A DNA stretch of 50,911 nucleotides, taken from Spirochaetaceae bacterium (GTDB taxonomy: Bacteria > Spirochaetota > Spirochaetia > SZUA-6 > Bin103). The notes below the pieces were generated by a model. The model did no database searches, was not told the DNA's origin, and was given only the letters and a program-made list of their open reading frames with translations. The stretch spans positions 1 to 50,911 of the forward strand of contig JAPPNY010000034.1 of assembly GCA_028818385.1 (NCBI GenBank), read 5' to 3'. The number at the start of each line of letters is the position of its first letter. The first letter of the stretch is position 1. The position numbers and the translations under genes were made by a program. Below are positions 34,105 to 42,477 of the stretch, in pieces.

Positions 34105-34134
34105 TTGACAATCCGACCGGTGGCTCGCTACCGT
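34105..34134 (+). promoter_or_regulatory. Consensus-like promoter, leaderless acyl-CoA ligase start
   Basis: A perfect TTGACA (34105-34110), an 18-bp spacer and TACCGT (34129-34134). The GTG start codon at 34143 is 8 nt after the -10 box with no Shine-Dalgarno, so transcription should begin at or just before it. Confidence 0.55.
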
Positions 34135-34142
34135 CCGCCCCT

Positions 34143-36050
34143 GTGGCGGCGGGTACAGCCGAGGACACGATTCCCAAGCTGTTCGCGCGCGTGTGCCACG
34201 AGCACGGCCTGATAGCGGCCCAGCTCAGCAAGGACGCGCGGGGCCGGTTCCAGCCCACCTCGTACTCGGAGCTCTTTGCCGAGGTCGGCGACTTCGCCGC
34301 CGGCATGCAGGAGCTGGGCGTACGCCGCGGCGACCGGGTCGGCCTGCTGGCCGACAATCGCCGGGAGTGGCTGGTCGCCGATCTGGCGATTCTGGGGCTG
34401 GGCGCGGCCGACGTGCCGCGCGGCGCGGACAGCACCGCGGAGGAGTTCCGCTTCATCCTGGCGCAGGTCGACGCACCGGTGTGCCTGGTGGAAGACCGCA
34501 CGCAACTCGACAAGGTGCTGTCGGTGCGGGAGGACCTGCCGGCACTGCGCACCATCGTGGTGCTGGATCCGGAGATCTCGTCGCGCGAGGAGCGCGACGG
34601 GGTGCTGGTGATCCCGTACGCGCAAGTGCTCCGCGCCGGGCGCATCGTCACGGAGCTGCAGCCCGACTTCTATCGAGCGCACCTCCAGCGCGGCACGGCC
34701 GATGACGTCGCCACCATCATCTTCACCTCCGGGACCACCGGCGAGCCCAAGGGCGTGGTGTTGTCGCACCGCAACTTCGTGTTCCAGACCGGGTGCATCC
34801 CCGAGTTCCTGACCACCGAGCCCGGACAGATCTGGCTCAGCGTCCTGCCGGTCTGGCACTCCTTCGAGCGGATCTTCGAGTACTGCACGATCGCCAGCGC
34901 CACCACGCTGGCCTACTCCAAACCGGTCGGCAGCGTCCTGATCGCGGACATGGCGGCGGTGCGCCCGCACTGGATGGCGTCGGTCCCACGCATCTGGGAC
35001 GCCGTTCGCTCGGCCGTGTACCGCAACGCCGAGCATGACGGCGGCCTCAAGAAAGCCCTGTTCGGCCTGTTCGTCGCCACCGGCAGCGCTCACACGCGCG
35101 CCCGCTCACGGGTGCGCGGACTGGTGGCCCATCTCAAACCTCGCTCGCGCGGGGCCGAGCAGGCAGGCGGCCTGGTTCCGCTCGTGCTCCTGTCGCCGCT
35201 GAAGGCGCTGGGCGCGGCGCTGGTGTTCTCGAAGATCAAGGCGCGGCTTGGCGGCCGGTTCCGCGGCGCCATTTCGGGCGGCGGAGCCCTTCCCGACTAC
35301 GTGGACGAGTTCTTCGCTGCCGCCGGCGTGCTGCTGCTCAACGCCTACGGCCTGACCGAAACGGCCCCGGGCGTGGCGATCCGGCCCGAGTCGGCGCCGG
35401 TGTCCGGCACGGTCGGACGGCTGTTGCCGGGCACGGGACTGCGCATCGTCGACGAGGAAGGACGGCACCTGGGGCCCGGCGAGCTCGGCGTCGTGCACGT
35501 GCGCGGCCCACAGGTGATGCAGGGCTATTACAAACGCCCCGATCTGACCGAGGCGGTCCTGCACGACGGCTGGCTGGACACCGGCGACCTGGGGATGACG
35601 ACGGTCGACGGCGACCTGATCATCCGCGGCCGCGCCAAGGACACCATCGTGCTGATGGGCGGCGAGAACGTGGAGCCCGCGCCGATCGAGGAGCGCATGC
35701 AGGAGTCCAAGTACATCGACCGCGCCGTGGTGATCGGCCAGGACCAGCGATCCCTCGCGGCGCTGGTCGTGCTGAACGAGGAGGCGGTCACCGAGCACGC
35801 GGCCGGCGCCGCTATCAGGGGCGACCTGCAGGCGCTGGCCGAACATCCGCAGATCCGGAAGCTCACCCAGTCGGAGGTCTCCGCCCGCGTCTCGGCCGCC
35901 AATGGATTCAAGCCGTTCGAGCGGGTTTCGCGCATCCATCTGCTGCACCGGCCGTTCGAGGTCGGCCGTGAGCTGTCGCACAAGCAGGAGGTCAAGCGCG
36001 CCGCCGTGGCCGAGCTGTACGCCGAGCAGATCGCTCGGCTGTTCGCCTGA
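34143..36050 (+). CDS. Long-chain fatty acid-CoA ligase (AMP-binding)
   Basis: Activates fatty acids to acyl-CoA through an acyl-adenylate. The 635-residue ANL-superfamily protein shows the P-loop IIFTSGTTGEPKGVVLSH, LSVLPVWHSFER (typical of long-chain FadD15-like enzymes), AISGGGALPDYVDEFF, NAYGLTETAPGVA, WLDTGDLG and GRAKDTIVLMGGENVEPAPIE with the hinge Asp. A C-terminal catalytic Lys lies in LSHKQEVKR. The GTG start at 34143 follows a near-consensus promoter, and the N-terminus TIPKLFARVCHEHG fits the family. The LDH2-type gene starts 5 nt after its stop. Confidence 0.93.
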   Translation: MAAGTAEDTIPKLFARVCHEHGLIAAQLSKDARGRFQPTSYSELFAEVGDFAAGMQELGVRRGDRVGLLADNRREWLVADLAILGLGAADVPRGADSTAEEFRFILAQVDAPVCLVEDRTQLDKVLSVREDLPALRTIVVLDPEISSREERDGVLVIPYAQVLRAGRIVTELQPDFYRAHLQRGTADDVATIIFTSGTTGEPKGVVLSHRNFVFQTGCIPEFLTTEPGQIWLSVLPVWHSFERIFEYCTIASATTLAYSKPVGSVLIADMAAVRPHWMASVPRIWDAVRSAVYRNAEHDGGLKKALFGLFVATGSAHTRARSRVRGLVAHLKPRSRGAEQAGGLVPLVLLSPLKALGAALVFSKIKARLGGRFRGAISGGGALPDYVDEFFAAAGVLLLNAYGLTETAPGVAIRPESAPVSGTVGRLLPGTGLRIVDEEGRHLGPGELGVVHVRGPQVMQGYYKRPDLTEAVLHDGWLDTGDLGMTTVDGDLIIRGRAKDTIVLMGGENVEPAPIEERMQESKYIDRAVVIGQDQRSLAALVVLNEEAVTEHAAGAAIRGDLQALAEHPQIRKLTQSEVSARVSAANGFKPFERVSRIHLLHRPFEVGRELSHKQEVKRAAVAELYAEQIARLFA

Positions 36051-36055
36051 CGCCG

Positions 36056-37120
36056 GTGTCCTCGGTGCGAGTCGCCGCCCGCGACCTGGAGCGGTTCGTG
36101 GCCGCGACCCTCCGGGCCGCCGGGGCCACGGACGAGGACGCCGCGTGCGTGGCGCAGGCACTGGTGGCCGCCGACGTGGCCGGACACGCGTCGCACGGGA
36201 TCCTCCGCGCGCCGGCGTACCTGGAGGGGATCGACCAGGGGACCATCGACCTGCGCGCGCGACCCGAGCTGACCGGTGAGGACGGCGCCACCGCCCGCGT
36301 CGACGGGCACGACGGCTTCGGGCAGATCGCCGGCCGATTCGCCATGGAGATCGCGATCCGCAAGGCGCGCGAGCACGGGGTTTCGAGCGTCGCGCTGGTC
36401 CGCACCACCCACGTCGGCCGGCTCGGCGACTACGTGGAGATGGCCGCGGAAGAAGGAATGGTCGGCCTGGCCTTCTGCACGGCCACCAGCGCCAACGGGC
36501 GGGTCGCCCCGTTCGGCAGCGTGCAAGCCGTGTTCGGGACCAATCCGTTCGCCGCAGCGATCCCGTCCGCGGACGGCCGCACGGTGCTCTGCGATTTCGC
36601 CACCAGCGCGGTTGCGGAGGGCAAGCTGCAGATCGCGGTCAACAAGGGACAGCCGGTCCCGGAGGGATGGCTGCTCTCACCCGACGGCCAACCCACCACC
36701 GACCCGGGCGACCACTACGCGGGCGGGCCGTTGCTGGCATTCGGCGGCTACAAGGGATCGGGCCTGGCCATCATCACCGACCTGCTCGGCGGCGTCGTGG
36801 CCGGCAAGGGCACCCCCGCCCTGCCCGGCCTGGTGGCGGGCAACGGCGTCCTGTTCATCGTCATCGACATCCGCCGCCTGCACCCGCTGGACGAGGTGCT
36901 GGCCGGCGTCGCGGCGCACAGCGGGATGATCAGAAGCGCCGCGCCCGCACCCGGCGTCGATGCGGTCATGGTGCCGGGAGATCCGGAGCGGCGCGCCAGC
37001 GCCGAGCACGAGCGGCTCGGCATCCCGATCGATCGGGCTACCTGGCGCTCCCTGACGGAGGCGGCGGCTCAGCGCGGGGTCGCGGCGCCGCCGGTCAAGG
37101 CCGACCCGGACGATCCGTAG
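36056..37120 (+). CDS. Malate/L-lactate dehydrogenase (LDH2/YlbC family) oxidoreductase
   Basis: A 354-residue NAD(P)-dependent 2-hydroxyacid dehydrogenase of the non-Rossmann LDH2 family. Motifs are VAADVAGHASHGILRAPAY with the catalytic-region SHG, DGFGQIAGRFAMEIAI, VALVRTTHVGRLGDY containing the conserved His, FGTNPFAAAIP, LCDFATSAVAEGKL and FGGYKGSGLAIITDLL. Known members reduce or oxidise malate, ureidoglycolate, 2,3-diketo-gulonate or related acids, so the substrate is open. It starts at GTG 36056, 5 nt after the acyl-CoA ligase. Its last 26 nt overlap the convergent M14 peptidase gene. Confidence 0.92.
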   Translation: MSSVRVAARDLERFVAATLRAAGATDEDAACVAQALVAADVAGHASHGILRAPAYLEGIDQGTIDLRARPELTGEDGATARVDGHDGFGQIAGRFAMEIAIRKAREHGVSSVALVRTTHVGRLGDYVEMAAEEGMVGLAFCTATSANGRVAPFGSVQAVFGTNPFAAAIPSADGRTVLCDFATSAVAEGKLQIAVNKGQPVPEGWLLSPDGQPTTDPGDHYAGGPLLAFGGYKGSGLAIITDLLGGVVAGKGTPALPGLVAGNGVLFIVIDIRRLHPLDEVLAGVAAHSGMIRSAAPAPGVDAVMVPGDPERRASAEHERLGIPIDRATWRSLTEAAAQRGVAAPPVKADPDDP

Positions 37121-38138
37121 CCGCCAGCCCGAGCTCGATCGCGTGGAGTTGCAGCCGGATCGCCACGCGCGGATCCACCGCCTCGACGCCGAAGCGCGCA
37201 AGCCCTTCCGTCACTAGGGCGCCGCGCTGCGCCCGCATCGTCAGATCGGGAAGCCGTGTCCGAAGCGCCGCATAGCCGCCTGCCCGCCTCGACACGCGGA
37301 ACAGGGGCACCTCAGTAACCAAGCACAGTGGCGCCCGCGGCCCGGGCACCGATCGGGCGACCTGGTCCATCGAGCTGTCGTGGAACAGCGCGGCGGTCTC
37401 AGGGGCGCCGGCAGCCCGGAAGTGCGCACGCATTGCCGCGCCGGTCGGGGTTGTGGCGAATCCGGGTCCCAGATAATGGAATCCTTTGTCCCCGCGGCGA
37501 TCCTGGTCGTGCAGTCCGATCCCGCAGGCGGCCGCCGCACGGCTGAACGCGTTCCGCAGCGGCACCGTGCGGGTGACCCAGCCGCGTTCGATGAGCAACG
37601 CGGCCCCCTCGGCGAAGGCCATCCCGTGCAGGCTGGCGTGAAGGCGAACAGGAGCCGCTCCCGCAAGAAACGCGGTCACCGCCTCGTTCTCCGGCCGCAT
37701 CGCCGGGAATCCGAACTCCACGTCTCGTCCCGGCGGCTCGCGCAGCACGTGGCCCAGGAAGGCGTCGACCGACGGCCAGCGCTCGATCCATGCGCGATTG
37801 GCAAGCTCACCGTCGGGATTGACGTGGGGAACCACCCACAGTCTCCACTGCCGCAACACCGCGGCCAAGGCTGCCTCGGGGCGGGTGGCTGACACGATGA
37901 GCAGCCGCAGCGTCTCCGGGCCCACCGGCTCGTCGGCGTGCGCACCGCCGATCAGCGTCGCGTGACGGTTGCCGGTGCCGATCACGGCACCCAGCACCGG
38001 CCGGCCCTGCTCGCTGAAGCCGATCGTCCTGACCGCAGCGTGGTGGCCCGCCTCCATCCGCCACGCCGCCGCCGCCGTGAAGCGCCCGGACCAGCGGGAC
38101 GCCAGGGAGACGAGTGACGGCATCTCGGGCCGGGTCAT
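37095..38138 (-). CDS. M14-family zinc carboxypeptidase-like protein
   Basis: A 347-residue protein with the M14 metal site: H-x-x-E in LIGGAHADEPVGPETLR, the third zinc ligand in RLHASLHGM, VVPHVNPDGELANR typical of the substrate region, and a general-base Glu in LCLVTEVPLF. It has no signal peptide, so it probably acts in the cytoplasm on peptides or amide conjugates. It is convergent with the LDH2 gene (26-nt overlap) and starts only 24 bp from the divergent UxaE gene, so promoters must extend into the coding regions. Confidence 0.83.
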   Translation of the reverse strand: MTRPEMPSLVSLASRWSGRFTAAAAWRMEAGHHAAVRTIGFSEQGRPVLGAVIGTGNRHATLIGGAHADEPVGPETLRLLIVSATRPEAALAAVLRQWRLWVVPHVNPDGELANRAWIERWPSVDAFLGHVLREPPGRDVEFGFPAMRPENEAVTAFLAGAAPVRLHASLHGMAFAEGAALLIERGWVTRTVPLRNAFSRAAAACGIGLHDQDRRGDKGFHYLGPGFATTPTGAAMRAHFRAAGAPETAALFHDSSMDQVARSVPGPRAPLCLVTEVPLFRVSRRAGGYAALRTRLPDLTMRAQRGALVTEGLARFGVEAVDPRVAIRLQLHAIELGLAATDRPGRP

Positions 38139-38162
38139 GCACGGTCATGCTACGTTGCCGGC

Positions 38163-39443
38163 ATGGCTCATGACGACGGCGGTACCGACACGGCGGTCAC
38201 ACTGGGACTCGATCCCAGCTTCGGCTTCGGCGACCGGATCGGCCTGGCGACGCCCGGCCACGTGCAGGCCCTGCGCGCGGCGGGGGTGCCGATCCAGCCG
38301 ATCTTCCCGCAGCAGTCGATCCGGGAGATGCAGCGAACCGGGCGGACGCCCGCCGACGTGATGACCGACGCGCTGGCCGGAATGGCGCAGGCAGGCTGGG
38401 ACGGCCCGACCGGGGCGGACGCCGATCACCTGAAGACACCGGAGGACGTGGCGGTGACCACCGAGGCGGGCTTCCGATTCTTCACGATCGACCCTTCCGA
38501 CGCGGTGGACGAGCACGCGGACCGCTACGACGAGGCGACCCTTCGCGAGCGTTACGCGGCGGTGCGCGCACAGGTCGACTGGGTTGCGGACTACCGCGGG
38601 CGCACGGTGACGCTGCCGGGAGACATGACGCTTCAACTCAGCGAAGAGGCGTGCCTGCGCTGTGCGGTCAAGTACGGGCCGGCCCTGAATCTGGCGGCCG
38701 ACCTGGCCGGGGAGATCCACTCCCGCAACGCCGGCCGCGACTACGAGATCGAGCTTTCGGTCGACGAGACCGAGCAGCCCACCACCCTGGCCGAGCACTA
38801 CATCATCGCCGACCAGTGCCGGCGGCGCGGGGTACCCCTGGTGGCTCTGGCGCCGCGCTATATCGGCGACTTCGAGAAGGGCGTCGACTACAAGGGGGAC
38901 GTACCGGCACTGGAGCGTTCGCTGCGGGAGCACTACGCCATCTCCCGCCACTTCGGCCCGTACAAGCTGTCCCTGCATTCGGGGTCGGACAAGCTGTCGA
39001 TGTACCCGGCGCTGTCACGCGCCACCGACGGATGCTTCCACGTGAAGACCGCCGGCACCTCCTACCTGGAAGCCCTGCGCGTGGTCGCCCGGCATGACGA
39101 GGCGCTGTTCCGGCGGATCATCGCCTTCGCCCGCTCCCGCTACGACACCGACAAGGCTACCTACCACGTGTCGGCTTCGGTGGAGCGGGTGCCGCCGCCG
39201 GAGGACCTGCGCGCGCCGGAGCTCGAGACCGTCTACCTGGAGCGCTGGCAGGACGTGGGCGCCGGCACGGGATTCAGCGAACCGGGCCGCCAGATCCTGC
39301 ACTGTACCTTCGGCTCCACGCTGACCCATCCCGATCTCGGGCAGGCCGTCCGATCGGTGCTGGAGGCGCACCCCGACACCTATACCGAGGTGCTGGCCGA
39401 GCACTTCGCCCACCACCTGCGCAGCCTTGCGGCCGGGCTGTAG
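38163..39443 (+). CDS. uxaE: Tagaturonate epimerase family protein (UxaE-like)
   Basis: A 426-residue protein that I recognise as the UxaE family, which interconverts D-tagaturonate and D-fructuronate in galacturonate use. Family blocks visible are SFGFGDRIGLATPGHVQAL near the N-terminus, FTIDPSDAV, YEIELSVDETEQPTTLAEHYI with candidate metal-binding acidic residues, LAPRYIGDFEKGVDYKGD, KLSLHSGSDKLSMYP and FHVKTAGTSYLEALR with candidate metal His. No uronate isomerase or mannonate dehydratase is adjacent. The enolase-superfamily and LDH2 genes nearby are the plausible sugar-acid partners in this window. Confidence 0.85.
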   Translation: MAHDDGGTDTAVTLGLDPSFGFGDRIGLATPGHVQALRAAGVPIQPIFPQQSIREMQRTGRTPADVMTDALAGMAQAGWDGPTGADADHLKTPEDVAVTTEAGFRFFTIDPSDAVDEHADRYDEATLRERYAAVRAQVDWVADYRGRTVTLPGDMTLQLSEEACLRCAVKYGPALNLAADLAGEIHSRNAGRDYEIELSVDETEQPTTLAEHYIIADQCRRRGVPLVALAPRYIGDFEKGVDYKGDVPALERSLREHYAISRHFGPYKLSLHSGSDKLSMYPALSRATDGCFHVKTAGTSYLEALRVVARHDEALFRRIIAFARSRYDTDKATYHVSASVERVPPPEDLRAPELETVYLERWQDVGAGTGFSEPGRQILHCTFGSTLTHPDLGQAVRSVLEAHPDTYTEVLAEHFAHHLRSLAAGL

Positions 39444-39504
39444 CGCCCCGAGACCGTCGCCTGCGGCTCCGTTTTTCGGCCCATCCCCACCTTCACGACG
39501 CTCT

Positions 39505-40296
39505 TCACGCGATCGCCAGCAGCGCGCGAACCGCCAGGTTGCCCGCCGCCAGCACGGCCAGCCCCATGGCGGCGGCGCGGAAGGCGCGCTCGGGCAGGCG
39601 GCGGACGATCAGGACGCCGAGCGCCGCGCCGGCAAGCACCACCGGCGCCGCCACCGCGTTCAGCGCCAGCGTGGCGCCGGTCATGGTTCCGATCGCCAGG
39701 TGAAACGGCACCTTCAACACGTTGAGGATGAAGTAGTACCAGGCACCGGTGCCCATGAACTCGTGCTTGGGCAACCTCATCGCCAGCAGGTAGGCGGTGA
39801 GGATCGATCCGGAGGCGTTGCTGATCATCGAGGTGGCGCCGGCCAGGATGCCGAGCGCGATGGCGACCACGGCCCGGCTGCCGGTGACACTCCCCTGCCG
39901 CGCAGGCGGAGTGTCCGCGGCCCCGCGCACCCTGCGCAGTGGCCGCCACGTCGCCACGGCTCCCGCTACGACGGTCGTCACGACGATCAGCGCGATCAGC
40001 AGGCGGAGCTGCGTGTCGTCGACCACGCGCAGCAGCACCGTCCCGGCGACGATGCCGCCGAACGCGGCCGGCACCAGCTTCACCAGGTACGAGCGCACCA
40101 CGTGGCGGCGGAAGTACACGATCGCGACCACGTCCGCGACGATCAGCAGCGGCAACACGATCGCCACCGACGCACGAACCGGGAACGCCGTCGCCATGAT
40201 GGGCGCAACGACCGTTCCCAACCCCGGCAGGCCGGTCTTGGTGATCCCGACAAGCAGGGCTCCGCCCATCAGCGACCCCCACTGCAGCACCGTCAA
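39505..40296 (-). CDS. TSUP-family (TauE/SafE) membrane transporter
   Basis: A 263-residue permease with about eight hydrophobic helices in two halves. The N-half contains GALLVGITKTGLPGLG, and the C-half contains LGILAGATSMISNASGSILTAYLL, the paired TSUP signature (G-x-x-x-G-x-x-G-x-G and G-x-x-S-G-x-x-x-N). Family members export sulfite, sulfoacetate or other anions. The start is uncertain, with TTG at 40296 or GTG two codons later. It is convergent with the UxaE gene and divergent from the MraY-like gene (81 bp). The substrate is unknown. Confidence 0.86.
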   Translation of the reverse strand: MTVLQWGSLMGGALLVGITKTGLPGLGTVVAPIMATAFPVRASVAIVLPLLIVADVVAIVYFRRHVVRSYLVKLVPAAFGGIVAGTVLLRVVDDTQLRLLIALIVVTTVVAGAVATWRPLRRVRGAADTPPARQGSVTGSRAVVAIALGILAGATSMISNASGSILTAYLLAMRLPKHEFMGTGAWYYFILNVLKVPFHLAIGTMTGATLALNAVAAPVVLAGAALGVLIVRRLPERAFRAAAMGLAVLAAGNLAVRALLAIA

Positions 40297-40377
40297 GGGA
40301 AGCAGGACGCGGTCCTTTCAGCGCAGGCCCACGGCCTGCGGGGCCGGGGAAAACCGGGGTAGGATCGGCCCACCGCA

Positions 40378-41427
40378 ATGTTGTTTCTGCTCGGAGAGAC
40401 GCTGCAGCAGGTCTACGGTCCGTTTCGCCTGATGAGCTCCCACTTCGTCGTGGCCGGCGCCGCGCTGGTCCTGTCCTCGCTGGCCACCTGGATACTGCTT
40501 CCCTGGACCAGCGGACTTCTGCCGCGCGATCGAGGTCGGGAGTTCGCGGTGGACAAGGAAGCGGCGCTCGGCAAGCCGACCGGCGCGGGGCTGGTGTTCT
40601 GCCTCGTGTTCGCGGTCGTCGGCGTGCTCACCGCGCCGCTCGAGCTCGCCTATCTGGGAGTGCTGGCCTGCGTGACGCTGGCCATGGCCGCCGGCTACCT
40701 GGACGACCGCAGCGCGGGCGGCTGGCACGAATACCGCAAGGGACTCGTCGACCTGGGGATCTCGCTCGTGGCCGCCGTGCTGCTGTGCAACACCGAGCCG
40801 GCGGAGATCTGGCTCCCCTTCACCACCACGATCATGACCGTGCCTCCCGCGGTCTGCATCGCCGGCGGCACCGTCCTGATCTGGGCGGCCATCAACGCCA
40901 CCAACTGCACGGACGGCGTCGACGGCCTGTCCGGGACGCTGGCAATCCAGGCGCTGCTCAGCCTGGGCGGGCTGCTCTACTTCGTGCTCGGCAATGTCGA
41001 CATCTCCGCGTACCTGCTGCTGCCGCACTACGCCGACGGCGCCAAGTGGGCGATCCTGTCGTTCGCGATGGTGGGCTGCCTGACCGGTTACCTGTGGTAC
41101 AACGCGCATCCCAGCCAGCTCCTCATGGGCGATGCCGGATCACGGGCGGTGGGGCTGCTGCTCGGCATCCTGGTCATCAAGTCCGGAAATCCGTTTCTGA
41201 TCTTCATCGTGTCCGGCGTGCTGCTGGTCAACGGCGGCACCGGGTTGATCAAGGTCGCGTTGCTGCGCTTCCTGCGCATCTCCATCTTCTCCAAGCTGCG
41301 CTTTCCGCTGCATGACCACATGCGCAACAACCTGGGCTGGTCCAGCCCCCAGGTCATGGTGCGTTTCACGCTCGTGCAGATCATGTTCACGCTCGTCTCG
41401 CTGGTGGTCCTGATCAAGGTGCGCTAA
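40378..41427 (+). CDS. mraY: MraY-like phospho-N-acetylmuramoyl-pentapeptide transferase
   Basis: A 349-residue polytopic PNPT-superfamily enzyme with about ten hydrophobic helices. Family motifs are AAGYLDDRSAGGWHEYRKGL (the DD pair and the conserved Lys), INATNCTDGVDGLSG (NxxNxxDGxDGL), LLMGDAGSRAVG and FPLHDHMRNNLGW. The last replaces the HHH of typical MraY with HDH but keeps GWSSPQVMVRF. This set fits MraY (lipid I synthesis on undecaprenyl phosphate) better than WecA. The gene stands alone, outside any mur/fts cluster, so a specialised paralogue cannot be excluded. A 127-bp inverted-repeat element starts immediately after its stop. Confidence 0.87.
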   Translation: MLFLLGETLQQVYGPFRLMSSHFVVAGAALVLSSLATWILLPWTSGLLPRDRGREFAVDKEAALGKPTGAGLVFCLVFAVVGVLTAPLELAYLGVLACVTLAMAAGYLDDRSAGGWHEYRKGLVDLGISLVAAVLLCNTEPAEIWLPFTTTIMTVPPAVCIAGGTVLIWAAINATNCTDGVDGLSGTLAIQALLSLGGLLYFVLGNVDISAYLLLPHYADGAKWAILSFAMVGCLTGYLWYNAHPSQLLMGDAGSRAVGLLLGILVIKSGNPFLIFIVSGVLLVNGGTGLIKVALLRFLRISIFSKLRFPLHDHMRNNLGWSSPQVMVRFTLVQIMFTLVSLVVLIKVR

Positions 41428-41554
41428 GTACCTCATCAAACTGTAGTTTGGGGGTGCGTAGCTACGCGACTCGACTTCAAGCGCGCTGTTCCAGCGCGCT
41501 TGAAGCGCGTGTAACGACCTACTGGCACCCGTCGACATCAGTTTGATGGGGTAC
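41428..41554. repeat. 127-bp inverted-repeat element (MITE-like or bidirectional terminator)
   Basis: The element is bounded by 16-bp terminal inverted repeats, GTACCTCATCAAACTG and CAGTTTGATGGGGTAC, which match at 15 of 16 positions. Inside are the 12-bp palindrome GCGTAGCTACGC (41456-41467) and a perfect 13-bp stem hairpin (41476-41504). It sits between convergent genes, and its right end supplies the last codons and stop of the channel gene. It encodes no protein. No clear target duplication was seen. Confidence 0.65.
41476..41504. terminator. 13-bp stem hairpin between convergent genes
   Basis: TTCAAGCGCGCTG, a 3-nt loop, and CAGCGCGCTTGAA form a perfect hairpin within the inverted-repeat element. 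The position between two convergent stops suits a bidirectional terminator, but there is no T-run on either side. Confidence 0.4.
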
Positions 41555-42422
41555 TACGGCCTTCTGCCCGGTGCTCCGCGGACCCGGAGGCTCCGTCGAG
41601 GCTCTCCAGGGGCGCACCGCAGTGAGGGCAGACGGCACCCCCGGACTCCCCGTCGCCGCCGTCCTTGCGGCGCTTGGCAAGCTCCTCGATGAAGCCGGAG
41701 CTGACGATCCCGGTCGGCACCGCCACCAGGCCGATGCCCATCACCGCAACCAGGCCGCTCAGCAGCCGCCCCCAGCCGGTGACCGGAACCACGTCGCCGT
41801 AACCGATGGTGGTCAGGGTGACGACCGCCCACCACAGCGACGACAGGATGTTCGGAAACTTGTCGGACTGCGCCTCGCCCTCGATGTAGTACATGAGGAT
41901 GGAGGCCACCAGCAGGACCAGGGCGGTCATCATGACCGTGATCAGCAGCTCGTCGCGCCGCTCCCGCAGCACCTTGCCGAACAGCGACACGGACCGCAGG
42001 TAGCGGCCGAGCTTCAGCAGGCGGAGGAACCGCGCGATACGCAGCACGCGCACGAAGCGCAGGTCGACCCCGATCAGGAACGGCAGGTAGAACGGGACGA
42101 TCGCCAGCAGGTCGATCAGCCCTGCCGGCGAGACCGCGAAGCGCAACGCGCCGGCCAGCCCTCCCTGCCCCGGACGCCGGTAGCGGGCGGTCCACAGACG
42201 CAGCAGGTACTCGACCGTGAACAGGACCACCGAGACGGCCTCCAGCACGTACAGCACGCGCTTCAGCCCCGGAGTCACCCACGGCAGCGTCTCGATGACG
42301 ATGGCCAGCACGTTGAGGCCGATCACGCTGATGATGGCGATGTCCACCACCGCGCTCACCCGATCGTCATCGCGCGCGCGCTCCAGCACCTCGTACAGGC
42401 GCTGCCGTATCGGCACAGCCAT
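41538..42422 (-). CDS. Voltage-gated-type potassium channel with C-terminal zinc ribbon
   Basis: A 294-residue six-helix channel. S1-S3 lie in the first 115 residues. The S4-like segment RFVRVLRIARFLRLLKLGRYLRS has Arg at about every third position. The pore shows SSLWWAVVTLTTIGYGDVVP with the TIGYGD potassium filter, followed by S6 (LLSGLVAVMGIGLVAVPTGIVSSGF). The soluble tail ends in CPHCGAPLESLDG, half of a zinc-ribbon-like motif. It is divergent from the DUF350 gene with a shared operator. The stop and last two codons are provided by the inverted-repeat element. Start ATG 42422 has GAGG close upstream. Confidence 0.93.
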   Translation of the reverse strand: MAVPIRQRLYEVLERARDDDRVSAVVDIAIISVIGLNVLAIVIETLPWVTPGLKRVLYVLEAVSVVLFTVEYLLRLWTARYRRPGQGGLAGALRFAVSPAGLIDLLAIVPFYLPFLIGVDLRFVRVLRIARFLRLLKLGRYLRSVSLFGKVLRERRDELLITVMMTALVLLVASILMYYIEGEAQSDKFPNILSSLWWAVVTLTTIGYGDVVPVTGWGRLLSGLVAVMGIGLVAVPTGIVSSGFIEELAKRRKDGGDGESGGAVCPHCGAPLESLDGASGSAEHRAEGRSTPSN

Positions 42423-42445
42423 CGTCCTCGTTGCCTGGTTCCGGG

Positions 42446-42474
42446 TTGACTGTAAGTCCTGGCGTGTTTAGCGT
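42446..42474 (+). promoter_or_regulatory. Promoter of the DUF350 gene cluster
   Basis: TTGACT (42446-42451), a 17-bp spacer and TAGCGT (42469-42474), 12 nt before the ATG at 42487. The -10 box lies inside the palindrome at 42464-42480. There is no Shine-Dalgarno. Confidence 0.5.
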
Positions 42475-42477
42475 AAA
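42449..42477 (-). promoter_or_regulatory. Promoter of the potassium channel gene
   Basis: On the minus strand, TTTACG (42477-42472) and TACAGT (42454-42449) are separated by 17 bp. This promoter interleaves with the plus-strand one, and its -35 box lies in the palindrome. Confidence 0.45.

Noticed and set aside
39444..39504. Intrinsic terminator with a T5 run near 39473
   Set aside because: The T-run is preceded only by very short, imperfect stems, so it was not called.
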